The notes beneath the pieces were generated by a model that ran no database searches, was not told where the DNA came from, and saw only the letters and a program-made list of their open reading frames with translations. The position numbers were made by a program, and so were the translations under genes. Below, in pieces: positions 16,353-26,100 of a DNA stretch of 64,000 nt. This DNA comes from Desulfomicrobium baculatum DSM 4028 (GTDB lineage Bacteria > Desulfobacterota > Desulfovibrionia > Desulfovibrionales > Desulfomicrobiaceae). Where the stretch lies: contig NC_013173.1 in NCBI RefSeq assembly GCF_000023225.1, forward strand, positions 1,862,501 to 1,926,500. The letters run 5' to 3'. How positions within the stretch are numbered: position 1 is the first letter of the stretch; every line of letters starts with the position of its first letter.

Positions 16353-16775
16353 ATGAATCCTGACATCCGCTGGAAGCAACGCTTCGACAACTTCGTCCGG
16401 GCGCTATCCACTCTGGAACATGCGGCGCACCTCGCCAGCCAGCGCCCTTTGAGCGATCTGGAGGAGTTGGGGCTAATCCATGGATTTGAATTCACGCACG
16501 AACTGGCTTGGAACACCCTCAAGGACTTTCTTGAACACAAGGGTATCACCGGGCTTATCGGCTCACGCGACGCCACTCGCACGGCGTTCAAGAACGAACT
16601 GATCGAGGATGGCCAGACCTGGATGGACATGATCAAGGACCGCAACCTGAGTTCCCGCACCTACCATCTGGAAGTGGCAAACCGCATCGCGGGCAACGTG
16701 CTGACACGTTACTATCCCGCTTTCCAGGCCCTATCGACCCGCCTCAAAGCCGCCATGAACGAGGAAACCGCCTGA
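16353..16775 (+). CDS. HEPN-type partner of nucleotidyltransferase (HI0074 family)
   Basis: A 140-residue all-helical protein with L-S-D-L-E-E-L-G-L-I-H-G-F-E-F-T-H-E-L-A and a conserved R-N-L-S-S-R-T-Y-H-L block near 101-112, typical of the HI0074 family, the HEPN subunit of minimal nucleotidyltransferase pairs. In studied HEPN/MNT systems the HEPN protein is an RNase toxin that its partner silences by AMP addition to a residue in this region. Start ATG 16353 gives the family length (HI0074 is about 144 residues); a TTG at 16329 would add eight residues. Its stop overlaps the partner start by one base (TGATG). Confidence 0.85.
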   Translation: MNPDIRWKQRFDNFVRALSTLEHAAHLASQRPLSDLEELGLIHGFEFTHELAWNTLKDFLEHKGITGLIGSRDATRTAFKNELIEDGQTWMDMIKDRNLSSRTYHLEVANRIAGNVLTRYYPAFQALSTRLKAAMNEETA

Positions 16776-17086
16776 TGCGTTTCGGACTGCCCGAAGAGGC
16801 CATACTCGAAATCAAGTCTGTACTGGCCCTGTATCCTGAGGTCGAAAAGGCGATTCTTTACGGTTCCCGCGCCATGGGCACGTTCAAGCCCGGCTCGGAC
16901 ATCGACCTGACCCTGGTCGGCGAAAAGCTGACCCACAACCACCTTTTGGGCATCATGTCCGACCTCGACGACCTGCTCCTGCCCTGGCTCATCGACCTGT
17001 CCCTCTACGCCGATCTCGATCATTCCGGGTTGCGCGAGCACATCGACCGTGTCGGGCAGCCCCTGTACGAACGGGACATGAAATAG
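16775..17086 (+). CDS. MNT-type minimal nucleotidyltransferase
   Basis: A 103-residue nucleotidyltransferase-fold protein with GSRAMGTFKPGSDIDL, the G-S-x10-D-x-D motif that binds ATP and two metal ions; the third acidic residue is probably the Asp in L-I-D-L-S-L. It matches the HI0073/MntA group, the antitoxin half of HEPN/MNT modules, expected to AMPylate the HEPN partner encoded directly upstream with one-base overlap. No separate ribosome-binding site is needed because of the coupling. Activity and direction of control are inferred from the family. Confidence 0.87.
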   Translation: MRFGLPEEAILEIKSVLALYPEVEKAILYGSRAMGTFKPGSDIDLTLVGEKLTHNHLLGIMSDLDDLLLPWLIDLSLYADLDHSGLREHIDRVGQPLYERDMK

Positions 17087-17165
17087 CACGACGTTTCTTG
17101 CCCTCTTCCTCACTTCGCCAATGTCTTCGACCGCGTCGAAGGACGCATGCAAGCCGCCCGGTCGG

Positions 17166-20100
17166 CTACTGCGCGGCCGCCGTCTTGCCGCGATTGCGAT
17201 CGCGGATCTTTTCCATAAGCACATCGTCGATGCGCTGGCCCGAGTCGGGCACGACCTTGCCGTCGTCGCCCTTTTCCATGTTCATGCGATTGGCCGCCAA
17301 ACACGTTTCCCAGATGCCGGAATCCGATGGCAGCGGGTAGCGCATGCAACCGAAGCCTGAGACGACACACGGGTCGCCCGGCTTGTTGCAGCTGTACTTG
17401 GGGTTGTAATCGCCAATGGTATCGGGGTGGTAGATCTGTGCGGTGCCGGGGCTTCCGTAACCCGCCGAGCGGCACAGGCAATTCAGGAACTCCTGGGATG
17501 GGGCGACACCCAAGTGCTCGAAGACATTCTCCATCTTCTTGTGGTTGAGACTCTTCAGGTACTCCACCAGGCTCTTGTGCTTGACGGCGACCTCCTTGAC
17601 CGGGGCCTTGCCGCCCTTCCTGCCCGCCACATACTTGAGGTAAACTTCGCGGACCTTGTCGGAATTCTCGTCCTCGGCGAAGGCCCGGGCGGCCTCCAGG
17701 GCTTCGTCCTTGGGCACGCCGTTGCCGCGCAGAACCTGATAGAACTTGGCCGCGCGCTCGTTATTGCGCATCTTCTCCAGATTGTTCTCCTCATACCATT
17801 CATAAACCATGTCCAGGGGCCTCAGCACGGTCTTGCCCTTGTTCTCCACCATCTCCCACGCGTTGTTCCTGATCTCCTTCCAGTAGTCGCCGGCTTCGTA
17901 GGAATCCGTGCGGCCAGTGGCGTCCAGGCCGGACGTTCCTGTCTCCGGGTCCACGACTCCAGCCTGCTTCAGACGCTGCGCGATGCCGTTGAACTCCGAC
18001 GAATCCCCCGACCGCTTCAGATCCACGGCCCGACGCGCCTCCTCGTACGGCACGCCCATGCGCATCATCTTCTTGACCACCTGATTGTCCACATCGTCCT
18101 GGATGCCGCTCTGGGTCCGATCCTGCTCGGCTCCCAAGGCTTTGCGCTGGGCCATCGCGTTCTCGGTCTTTTCCACGATGCCGCCGTAAAAGCCGTCGAC
18201 GTATTTGCCGGTCTGCCTTGCTCCCTCCTTGAGGCGCTCCTTCGCGCCGTCCTCCTCCTGCAGCGCCCCACCGGCATCCAAGGCGCGCTGGCCATCGTCC
18301 TTGATTCCCTTTTCCTTGATACGGGCCACGTTCTCGTGAAAACCGAGCCGGTCGCCCCTCTCGTACCTGTTCCTGGCCTCCCGGGCCTCGGCTTGCGTGG
18401 CGCCCATGCGACGCAGTTTGGCCTCAAGCTCGGCTGCCACTTCCTGATCTTTGGCATCCAGAGCCTTGCCCTCAAGCTCAGCCCACTCGTAGGCATTCTT
18501 CATTCTGGCCCGTTCGGACGTATCCTGACCGAGGATGGGTGACGCGGCCTTGGCGGCGTCGCCCTCCTTGATGCCCTCGACGACGGTGGTGCCGATTTCG
18601 ATGGTCTGGATGATCATGTCCGCCTTGTCGGCGGCGTTCATGCCCTTCTGGGCAATGCCGTCGCCCTTGGGAACTCCGGGCGTGGCGGGCGTGTCCACAT
18701 CCGTGACGGGACGCCTGCTCTTCGCCTGCATGTCCGCATCGCCGCCCTTTGTGCGTCCGGCGCTTGCCTCTGAATCGGCGGAGGCCGCCTTCTTCGACCC
18801 GGCATCGCCGTCAACGTCCGTGACGGATTTCGCGGCAGGGTCGGCATCGCCCTTGGCCGTCAAACCATCGGCGTCAGCAGTCCCCTTGCCGGTGGCAGCG
18901 GGATCGGCGGAGGCCGTCTTCTTCGGCCCGGCATCGCCATCAACGTCCGTGGCGGGTTTCGCGGCAGGGTCGGCATCACCCTTGGCCGTCGAACCATCGG
19001 CGTCAGCGGTCCCCTTGCCTGTCGCGTCGGAATCGGCGGAGGTCGTTTTCTTCGCCCCGGCATCGCCATCAACGTCCGTGACGGATTTCGCGGCAGGGTC
19101 GGCATCGCCCTTGGCCGTCGAACCATCGGCGTCAGCGGTCCCCTTGCCTGCCGCGTCAGACTTTGGCGGCTGACCGTCCGCCCCCTGCACTCGTTTTTTC
19201 GCCTCGGCGTTGGCCTCGTCGATGTAGTCCGCCCTTTTCTTGACCTGCTCAGCCGTGTCGTCGGTCCCGCCGCCCTTGCTCTTCTTACTCTGGCCCGGCT
19301 CGTCGCCAAGCTGATCCTTCCAGTTCTGGTCGGCATTGCCCTTGGCTGTCTTCTCCACTTTTTCGGCCATGTTGCGCCGTGCTTCCTGGAGCTCTTCGCT
19401 TCGCTGCTGCGCCTTGTGCTCGGCTACCTCTAAATCGGCTTCGGCCTTGTTCGTCCAGTCCTTGAGCTTTTGCTCCTGCACTTCCTTGGACTCGCCAAGT
19501 CGGGTGATGCCCACCTCGCTCGGACTCTTGTAGTTGCGCAAGGCGTCCGCCTGACGGCTGACCGGCGAGGCGTGCCCCACGTTTTCGGCGGCCTTGCTGA
19601 GGCTTTTGCCCATGGTCTTCATGTCCTTGACCTCGCGGGCGTGTTGAAACTTCTGCTTGTTGTCGAGGGCATAGCCCAGGGGGTCGGTCATGGCCTCGGG
19701 ACCCGTCACGCCCACGGCCTTCTTGCCGCCGGGGGTGACGAAGGCGTCGGCGTCGGCCTGCCGCGCCTTCTGCCGCTCGGGCGTGGCTGGCTCCCAGATG
19801 GTGGCGTCATGGATCTTGCTGACGTATTTTCCCGTCTTCGGATCGTAGGTGATGGTGTAATCCCCGTTCTTGCGCCATTCATCCACGAGCTTTTTCGCCG
19901 CTTCATCGGTCTTGGCCGTGAGGTCCAGGTCAGCGCGCACGTCCTTGGGCGGCTTGAGATCCTTCGTCTTCACGTCGGCCTTCGAAGCGGGGACGGTCTT
20001 GGCATCGGTCTCCGTGGCGCCCGAGCCGGAATTCTCGATGAGCCCGTCGTAATCCTTCTGGATCCGTTTGAGTTCCGGGAGCCTCGGGTCGTACTTGGCG

Positions 20101-20381
20101 TATTTCCCCCGGGCCTTCTCCATCTGCTGTTTGTACTCCGCCTCCACCTTGCGGTAGGCCTCGCTCTCGACATTGACCGTGCCGTCCGGATTGCCCGCCA
20201 CCTGCCGGGCTTTTTCGGAATATTTGGCCTCGATGGCGTCCAGCTCTTTTTTCTGCAGGGAGCGCAGCGATTCGAGATCATGGCCGAAAGCCCCCGCCCC
20301 CCAGAAAAGACACATCGCGGCGACAAGACAGGCCAGGGCGAACCGTGCCGCGCGACCGTGGTTCATGAATGCTTCGGACAT
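17166..20381 (-). CDS. large exported helical protein with acidic repeat region (envelope cluster)
   Basis: A 1071-residue protein with a signal peptide (residues 10-35, ending A-F-G-H). Residues 36-400 are long charged helices, probably coiled coil. Residues about 408-538 hold three 43-residue tandem repeats of the type KGTADADGSTAKGDADPAAK. Three diverged helical repeats follow at about 645, 768 and 878, each with [RG]-[MN]-G-[AV]-x-x-x-E-A-x-x-A. The C-terminal 110 residues (from about 965) have six or more cysteines, probably disulphide-bonded. The ATG at 20381 is seven bases after GGAGG, three bases past the preceding stop, so it is the last gene of the operon. No known family; toxin-like or adhesin-like roles are only guesses. 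Confidence 0.75.
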   Translation of the reverse strand: MSEAFMNHGRAARFALACLVAAMCLFWGAGAFGHDLESLRSLQKKELDAIEAKYSEKARQVAGNPDGTVNVESEAYRKVEAEYKQQMEKARGKYAKYDPRLPELKRIQKDYDGLIENSGSGATETDAKTVPASKADVKTKDLKPPKDVRADLDLTAKTDEAAKKLVDEWRKNGDYTITYDPKTGKYVSKIHDATIWEPATPERQKARQADADAFVTPGGKKAVGVTGPEAMTDPLGYALDNKQKFQHAREVKDMKTMGKSLSKAAENVGHASPVSRQADALRNYKSPSEVGITRLGESKEVQEQKLKDWTNKAEADLEVAEHKAQQRSEELQEARRNMAEKVEKTAKGNADQNWKDQLGDEPGQSKKSKGGGTDDTAEQVKKRADYIDEANAEAKKRVQGADGQPPKSDAAGKGTADADGSTAKGDADPAAKSVTDVDGDAGAKKTTSADSDATGKGTADADGSTAKGDADPAAKPATDVDGDAGPKKTASADPAATGKGTADADGLTAKGDADPAAKSVTDVDGDAGSKKAASADSEASAGRTKGGDADMQAKSRRPVTDVDTPATPGVPKGDGIAQKGMNAADKADMIIQTIEIGTTVVEGIKEGDAAKAASPILGQDTSERARMKNAYEWAELEGKALDAKDQEVAAELEAKLRRMGATQAEAREARNRYERGDRLGFHENVARIKEKGIKDDGQRALDAGGALQEEDGAKERLKEGARQTGKYVDGFYGGIVEKTENAMAQRKALGAEQDRTQSGIQDDVDNQVVKKMMRMGVPYEEARRAVDLKRSGDSSEFNGIAQRLKQAGVVDPETGTSGLDATGRTDSYEAGDYWKEIRNNAWEMVENKGKTVLRPLDMVYEWYEENNLEKMRNNERAAKFYQVLRGNGVPKDEALEAARAFAEDENSDKVREVYLKYVAGRKGGKAPVKEVAVKHKSLVEYLKSLNHKKMENVFEHLGVAPSQEFLNCLCRSAGYGSPGTAQIYHPDTIGDYNPKYSCNKPGDPCVVSGFGCMRYPLPSDSGIWETCLAANRMNMEKGDDGKVVPDSGQRIDDVLMEKIRDRNRGKTAAAQ
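18766..19160 (-). repeat. three 129-bp tandem coding repeats
   Basis: In-frame copies of about 129 bp encode 43-residue units rich in Ala, Asp, Gly and Lys, with T-D-V-D-G-D-A-G in each. DNA copies are highly similar, indicating recent duplication or homogenisation and likely length variation between strains. Confidence 0.8.
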
Positions 20382-20383
20382 AC

Positions 20384-22912
20384 TCACTCCTCCTTGGGCA
20401 ACGCGCCGGACACATGGTCCAGGAACGCGTCAGCGTCGAATTTCTCGTCGTCCACAAGGGTCCACCGTTCATCCGCGCCCATGCCGGGAGGAGTGACCCA
20501 TCCGCCTGTGATCTTTTTTAAGGTCAATGCGGACGCGCCGCTTTTGACATGCGGGCAGGCCGTAACGGCCATGTGGTAGCTCCAGCCCTTGCCCGTGCGC
20601 ATGTCCGCGCCGCGAATGGACGGTCCGCCGGGCAGTCCGGCCTCGACCCAGCCGTCTCCGAAACGGACCTCCAGAACCCCGTCCCAGTTGGCCTCGACCC
20701 AGTCCGCGTCCACCCGGCGCGACCAGGTCCGGTAGGTGGAGTGCTCCCCGCTCAGGGACAACACGTACTTACCCGCGTCGGGCCCGGTGTCGTGGCGGAC
20801 AAAACTGGTCAGAACCTCCGCGCCCTTGTCCATTTCCGCAGTCTTGGCGGAACGGAACACGACCTCGACGCCGCTGGTGCGCTCGCGGTCGCAGGCCACG
20901 CGCACGGCGTAGGGCGTGTGCAGGATGCGCTCGTTGAACGTGAGCACGGGATCCACGGAAACGATCCCGATCTTGGGCCAGGAGTGGGCAGCGGCGGGCA
21001 CTTCCGCCACGAGGCGGCCGTCCTCGAAGCGGCCGTGCTTGGCAAAATCGGCGCCACGAATGCCATAGGGCTCCCATCCGCCCAGTGCCGGACCGGCGAA
21101 AAGAAGATCGACATCAAGAGGCGCGACGCCCTCGGTCGGCTCGGCAGCGGGCGGGGAAGCCCCGGCCACGCGGTCAAGGGTGATGCGTTTGAGAGCCATG
21201 CGCATGGGCAGTCCCGCCTTCTGGGCCTGACTGAAGGCATAGACGCGAAAACCCATGTTCGGAACGGCCCATTTCCAGGGGAACCGTTCATCGGGACCGC
21301 CCAGTCCCTGGGCCAGGACACCGTCCGGCGAAATGCGCAGGGTCACTTTTCCAGGAGCTTGCGGCCCGGTCTCGACCTTCCATGCCCCCTCGCGGGAATC
21401 CGGATCGATCAGGAGCATGCTCGTGCCCCCGGAACCGTCCTCCTTGAGGGTCCACTGCGCCCAGACGAAGGGCTTGCTCGGATCGTTGCGCTTAAGATTG
21501 TAGAGCGGAGACAGGGCCACGACAAAGCCCGTGGTGCCCGCCGGGTCGAACTCGAAGGTCACGCCGGCCTCGGACCCGAACCCGAAGCCGTCCAGCCAGA
21601 CCATGGGTCCCGGGGAATAGATGCCGACCTTGGCCGAGCCCGCGCCGCCCGGCACGTCCACGGCCACCACGCCGTCCTCCAGTCGGACGTGCTTGTCGAA
21701 ATCCCCGCCCTGGGGCGACCACCAGCGGCCCAGCACGCCGTCGTCGAAAAGGATCGTCCGCCGCGCCCCGTCGGGAACGGAATCATGGGCAGCCTGGACG
21801 AAAAAAGGCTCCGGACTGCGTTCGATCCTCTTCAGGGCCATGCGCACCGGCTTGTTGCCCCGCTTCGTGGCCACGTCGGAGAGGGCGTAGAGCCTGTACC
21901 CGTCCTTCGGGACTTCGCCGGGCAGGACGCCCTGCAGGAGGATCTTCCCGCCGGAGTCGGTCACCACGACGGCGTCGTCCGGACGCAGGACGAGGTCGAT
22001 CCGTTCCGGCACGGCGTCGATCTCCCGGGTCATGACCGCCTGCTGAGCGATCCACAGGGTCATGGTCTTGGGGCCGTCATCGGTTTCCAGATGCACACCC
22101 ACGCGGACATGGTGGTATCTCCACTCGTTGTCGGTCTTGGCCTCGGCCGGGACCAGCGAGAGCACAGCGTCGGTGGTCCCCTGCGGATCGAGCAGGACCG
22201 AAAGCCGCACGCCCTCGCTGCCGCCGCGCGGGCTGACGACCATGCTGGCGTTGGAATGCATGCCCGTACGCCCCCAGGAATGCCCCGCCGGGACGTCCAC
22301 GACCAGCATGCCCTGATCAAGCTTTGCGAAATCCTTGAATTTCCCGCCGTCCGCCTGGTACGGGACCCACTGGTCCGACATGTCCCCGGCAAAAAGCACT
22401 TCCGGCCCCTTTGCGACCGGCATGGTCGGATCAAAGGGCTCCGGCGCGGCGGCCTGCCCCTGCGGGCCCTGCACCCACAGGCGACCATCGCGCCGCAGCA
22501 GCGCGCCCGGCGCGACGGCCCCTTCCTCGGCAACGGCTTCCCAGTCCAAAAATTCGCCCCGCTGCAGATAGCCGAGCAGGTCTTTGAGGCCATCCCTGGA
22601 CGGGGCCAGGCGGGCGTCGCCTTCCTCGGCCAGAGCCAGCCACTGTGCGACGGTTCCGGCGTCGGCGTCGAGCAGATTCACGCCCGCTTCCTTGCGCAGG
22701 GTCTGCCCCAAAGACACGAACTTCGCGGGCAACCGTCCCCACGCGCCCAGGGCGCGGACGCTCATTGCCCCCTCCTGTTCCAGCCGCACCATGGCCGCGG
22801 GGCCCACCGCCCTCTCCAGGGCGGCAGGCGACGCGCAGACGGCGACAGGCGGGCACGCCGAAAAAAGGGCACACAGGGTCAGGAGAAACGCCATCGTGAA
22901 ACGAAAATGCAT
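20384..22912 (-). CDS. exported VRAL-domain protein with three concanavalin-like repeats
   Basis: An 842-residue protein with signal peptide (1-27), then the shared N-terminal module: SVRALGAWGRLP at 51-62 and GVNLLDADAGTVAQW just after. Residues about 100-125 (F-L-D-W ... G-A-L-L-R-R-D-G-R-L-W-V-Q) also match the 885-residue protein at 27720. Three roughly 215-residue repeats follow (about 165-380, 380-600, 600-840), each opening L-F-[AD]-[GD]-x-x-x-x-x-W-x-x-x-x-x-x-G and closing around [RT]-[ML]-[AT]-L-K-[RK]-I, apparently beta-sandwich units of concanavalin/LamG type that could bind glycans. GGAGG eight bases before ATG 22912 sets the start. It is followed at once by the 1071-residue gene. 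Confidence 0.78.
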   Translation of the reverse strand: MHFRFTMAFLLTLCALFSACPPVAVCASPAALERAVGPAAMVRLEQEGAMSVRALGAWGRLPAKFVSLGQTLRKEAGVNLLDADAGTVAQWLALAEEGDARLAPSRDGLKDLLGYLQRGEFLDWEAVAEEGAVAPGALLRRDGRLWVQGPQGQAAAPEPFDPTMPVAKGPEVLFAGDMSDQWVPYQADGGKFKDFAKLDQGMLVVDVPAGHSWGRTGMHSNASMVVSPRGGSEGVRLSVLLDPQGTTDAVLSLVPAEAKTDNEWRYHHVRVGVHLETDDGPKTMTLWIAQQAVMTREIDAVPERIDLVLRPDDAVVVTDSGGKILLQGVLPGEVPKDGYRLYALSDVATKRGNKPVRMALKRIERSPEPFFVQAAHDSVPDGARRTILFDDGVLGRWWSPQGGDFDKHVRLEDGVVAVDVPGGAGSAKVGIYSPGPMVWLDGFGFGSEAGVTFEFDPAGTTGFVVALSPLYNLKRNDPSKPFVWAQWTLKEDGSGGTSMLLIDPDSREGAWKVETGPQAPGKVTLRISPDGVLAQGLGGPDERFPWKWAVPNMGFRVYAFSQAQKAGLPMRMALKRITLDRVAGASPPAAEPTEGVAPLDVDLLFAGPALGGWEPYGIRGADFAKHGRFEDGRLVAEVPAAAHSWPKIGIVSVDPVLTFNERILHTPYAVRVACDRERTSGVEVVFRSAKTAEMDKGAEVLTSFVRHDTGPDAGKYVLSLSGEHSTYRTWSRRVDADWVEANWDGVLEVRFGDGWVEAGLPGGPSIRGADMRTGKGWSYHMAVTACPHVKSGASALTLKKITGGWVTPPGMGADERWTLVDDEKFDADAFLDHVSGALPKEE

Positions 22913-23101
22913 TTTTAAATCCTCCCGGAAAACGGCGCTGGAAAAAACCGGCCCGTGTTTCGCCTTCGGGCCATGCTTCGACATACAGACAAGATGGCAT
23001 GCAGAGCAAGCCGGTTGCCCTCTCGCCGTCCAACCGCAGCGGATTGTTTTTTTTCGTAAAAATACCTAGGTATGAGCGAGAAACACGTTCAGGAGGATAG
23101 C
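22913..23101. promoter_or_regulatory. divergent promoter region with 12-bp palindrome
   Basis: This spacer separates the minus-strand VRAL gene from the plus-strand VRAL gene. ATACCTAGGTAT at 23062-23073 is a perfect palindrome 28 bp before the plus-strand start and next to a T/A-rich run, a candidate operator that could control both genes. Confidence 0.4.
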
Positions 23102-26100
23102 ATGTTCCTTTCCAGCGCCAAGCGCATCCCGGCCCGTTCACCCGGAGCGACCATTTTCTTTCTGATCCTGCTCCACTTCCTTGCAATTTGGACGGCGCAC
23201 GCCCAAAGCGAAGCGCCGCAGACCATCGGCGGATCGCGGCAAACGGCCTCGGACGGACAAGCCGCCGAGGCCCTGCGCGGCCTGGCCGAGAAGAACGCCC
23301 TGACCGTGCGCGCGCTGGTCGGCTACGGCCGCATCCCCGCCGCCGACATGGCGCCCCTGGCCGGCCTGCGCGGCAAGGGCATCGACGTATTGGGAGCCAC
23401 GCCCGAGCAGCTTGACGCCATTCTTCAGGAACACGGCGCAACGCTCTCCCCCGAAGAGCGGGACAGCCTGGGCCGGGTCGCCGAGGCTATGCGGGAGGCT
23501 GGCGCGGGCGAAGCGGCCGCCGATAGCGCCCCGCAGGAGAAGGCCACCGACGTCACGGAGAACGCCCCGATCGATGACGAGGCCCTGGATGCGGAGCTGG
23601 CAGCGATTCTGGCCGAAGAGGTCACGGAAATCCCGGCACAGGAGGACGAATCCGAGCCGAGCCAGGACAACGCCGTTGCCCGGACAGACGGCGTCACCTT
23701 CACCGCGTCAAACGTCGAGCCAGCCGCCCTGCCGCCCATGAAGTCCGCGCCATTTCTGGATATCAACGCCCTGACCCCGACCCAGTGGGATGGAGCCGTG
23801 GCAGCGGCCATGGAAGGCATGCGCATGGTCTACGGCCCCATGTCCGAAGCCGAGGAAGAATCCTTCCGCAAGACCTGGGGCGTGCTGCGCCAGTACCCCT
23901 CCCCCGACGCCGTGGACTACCTGAACAGGTTCAACCCGCTGCTGGGCGAATTCCTGTCCCTGCGCGGGGCCGTGGCCGAGGCCGGAGCCAGGCTTGAAGA
24001 GACCGTGGAACAGATCGCCTGGGCGGCCGAAGCCGACGATCCGGCCCTGGCCATGGACGCCATGACTCTCGCCCGCCAGCACCGCAACACCATCCTGTCC
24101 TGCCAGAAGCGCCTGGACGAGGTCGTGGCCGAACTGGTTGCCCTGGGCAACCCGCCCGACGGCGCGGCCCTCATGGCCGAAGGCCAGCAGCAGTACAAAC
24201 GCGCCAAGGATTTCCTGCGCGGGCTCATGGTCCAATCCGGACCCGAAGGCGAATGGGTCGGCTACGTTACCCACCCCAATAACTACGTTGGCACGGACGT
24301 CGGCGACATCAAGCATCAGCCTTACTACTTCCTGATTTACTCCCATGGCGACCAGAAAACGTATTCCGGCATCGCTCTGGACACAGACACCTACAATGAA
24401 AAGGAGTACAATTACGTCGAGGGCTTCGACCTGGACAGAATAAACCTGCTGTCCGGCCTTGAGGGCGATACAATCAATTTTGAATTCACGGACGAAGACG
24501 GAGACCCTTGGATTATTCACGCACAGCGTTATACGGGCGGTCCATTCCCGGAATTTTCCGAGGTCTCGCCAGAACTGTTCGAGGAGGCGCGCATCACGAA
24601 TGACCGCATTTACGCGGAACGTCTGGAAGCGGCCAGGCTCGCCAATGACGGCACCCTCACTGCGAGCATCGGCCACGCACTGAACGACTCGCCCATCAAG
24701 GAAAGCCTGGCTCACTACCGGATGCGCGACGCCTTCCATGCCGCCGCCGTGAAGTGGGCCGCCATGGGAAAAGAGCTGCCCGAATCCGAAGAGGCCCGCC
24801 TGCGCCAATTCGACGCGCTGGTGGCTGGCGGCGCCCCGCAGCAGGTTGCCGAAGCACAGGCTGCAAAGCAGAAGCCCCAGGGAGAAAAGGAGGGGGCCAA
24901 GGAAGCGCAGGAACCCAAGGTCGAAATCGGAAAGGGCGACACCCCCCTGCACATCGTCGACGATCAGCCTGCCGAGGATCGGCGCGTCATCGACCAGGAG
25001 GCCATTGATTTCCACTCGGCCAACGTGGCCATCATCCAGCTCAACATGGACAAGGACCTGGCCGAAGCCACGAAGGAGACGGACCCCGTCCGCCGGCACG
25101 ATCTGGAGATGCGCGTCCTGAATGCCAAGGCCAACCTCCAGTCCGAACAGGACCGCATCGAATCCCTCAAGACCGGCGTCATCGTACACACCCGCTCCGA
25201 GTGGGACGACTTCGCCCGCAGCCAGTTCATCCAGAACATCGCCGCGGACCAGCGCAAGATGGAAAAGGTCGACCGGGCCATGAAGAAGGCCCTGGCCATG
25301 GCCGACACCCTGCCCTACGACAAGGCCGCCCAGGTGCGCGAGATCGTGGCCAAGGGCTTCAGCCCCGAAGTCATGACGGCCACCGACACGGCCAAAGCGT
25401 CGGAAGTCATCAACAATGTCTACACCGTGGCCACGGGCCACTGGGAAGGCGAGAAGAAGAAGGCCGACGCCGACGCCGAGTGGGCCGACACCTGCCTGCA
25501 GACGGCCGAGATAACCAAAAGCGTCGCCGACAAGTCCCTCATGGCCCTGTCCTTCATCGGCGGCCCTGCCGTGAACCGGGTCTATCAGGGCACGCTCGGC
25601 TACATCGAAGGCGGGCCCAAGGAGGCCTTCCTGCGTGTGGGCGGCTCCTACAACCAGCTCACCGGCATCGCCGTGGACGGCTACCGGGGCTTCGAGGCCG
25701 CCGTGGAGAGCGGCGGCGGCTGGGAAGAGGGCCTCAAGGGCGCGGGCTGGGAAGTGGTCAAGGGCATCGCCACGGACAAGGCCATGGGCTTCGTCGCCGG
25801 CGGGGTGTCCCGGGGCTATGGAGCCTTGAAGGGCCTCAAGGGCGCTGACGCGCCAAGCACGTCCAAGGCGTCCAAGGGCAAGACCGGAGAGGCCGATGTC
25901 CAGATCTCCGGCGGCGCGACGAAACCCAAGCCCTCGACCGTTCCCGACGACGGCTTCAACCGACCCCTGACCGAGGCGGAGTTGAAGGGCTACAAGGCGG
26001 GGGTGGTCGAAGGCCGTCAACGCGTCAATTCCTACAAGAGCACGTTCAAGAAGTTGCAGACGGCCCGCAAGGAAAAGGCCCCGCCCTCCGAGATCAAGAA

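Noticed and set aside
18766-19160. CRISPR-like array
   Set aside because: The repeats are contiguous 129-bp in-frame coding units with no spacers.
20549-22918. 789-residue open frame on the plus strand
   Set aside because: Exact antisense of the 842-residue VRAL protein, which has a signal peptide, ribosome site and repeats; the antisense product is His/Arg/Gly-rich without structure.
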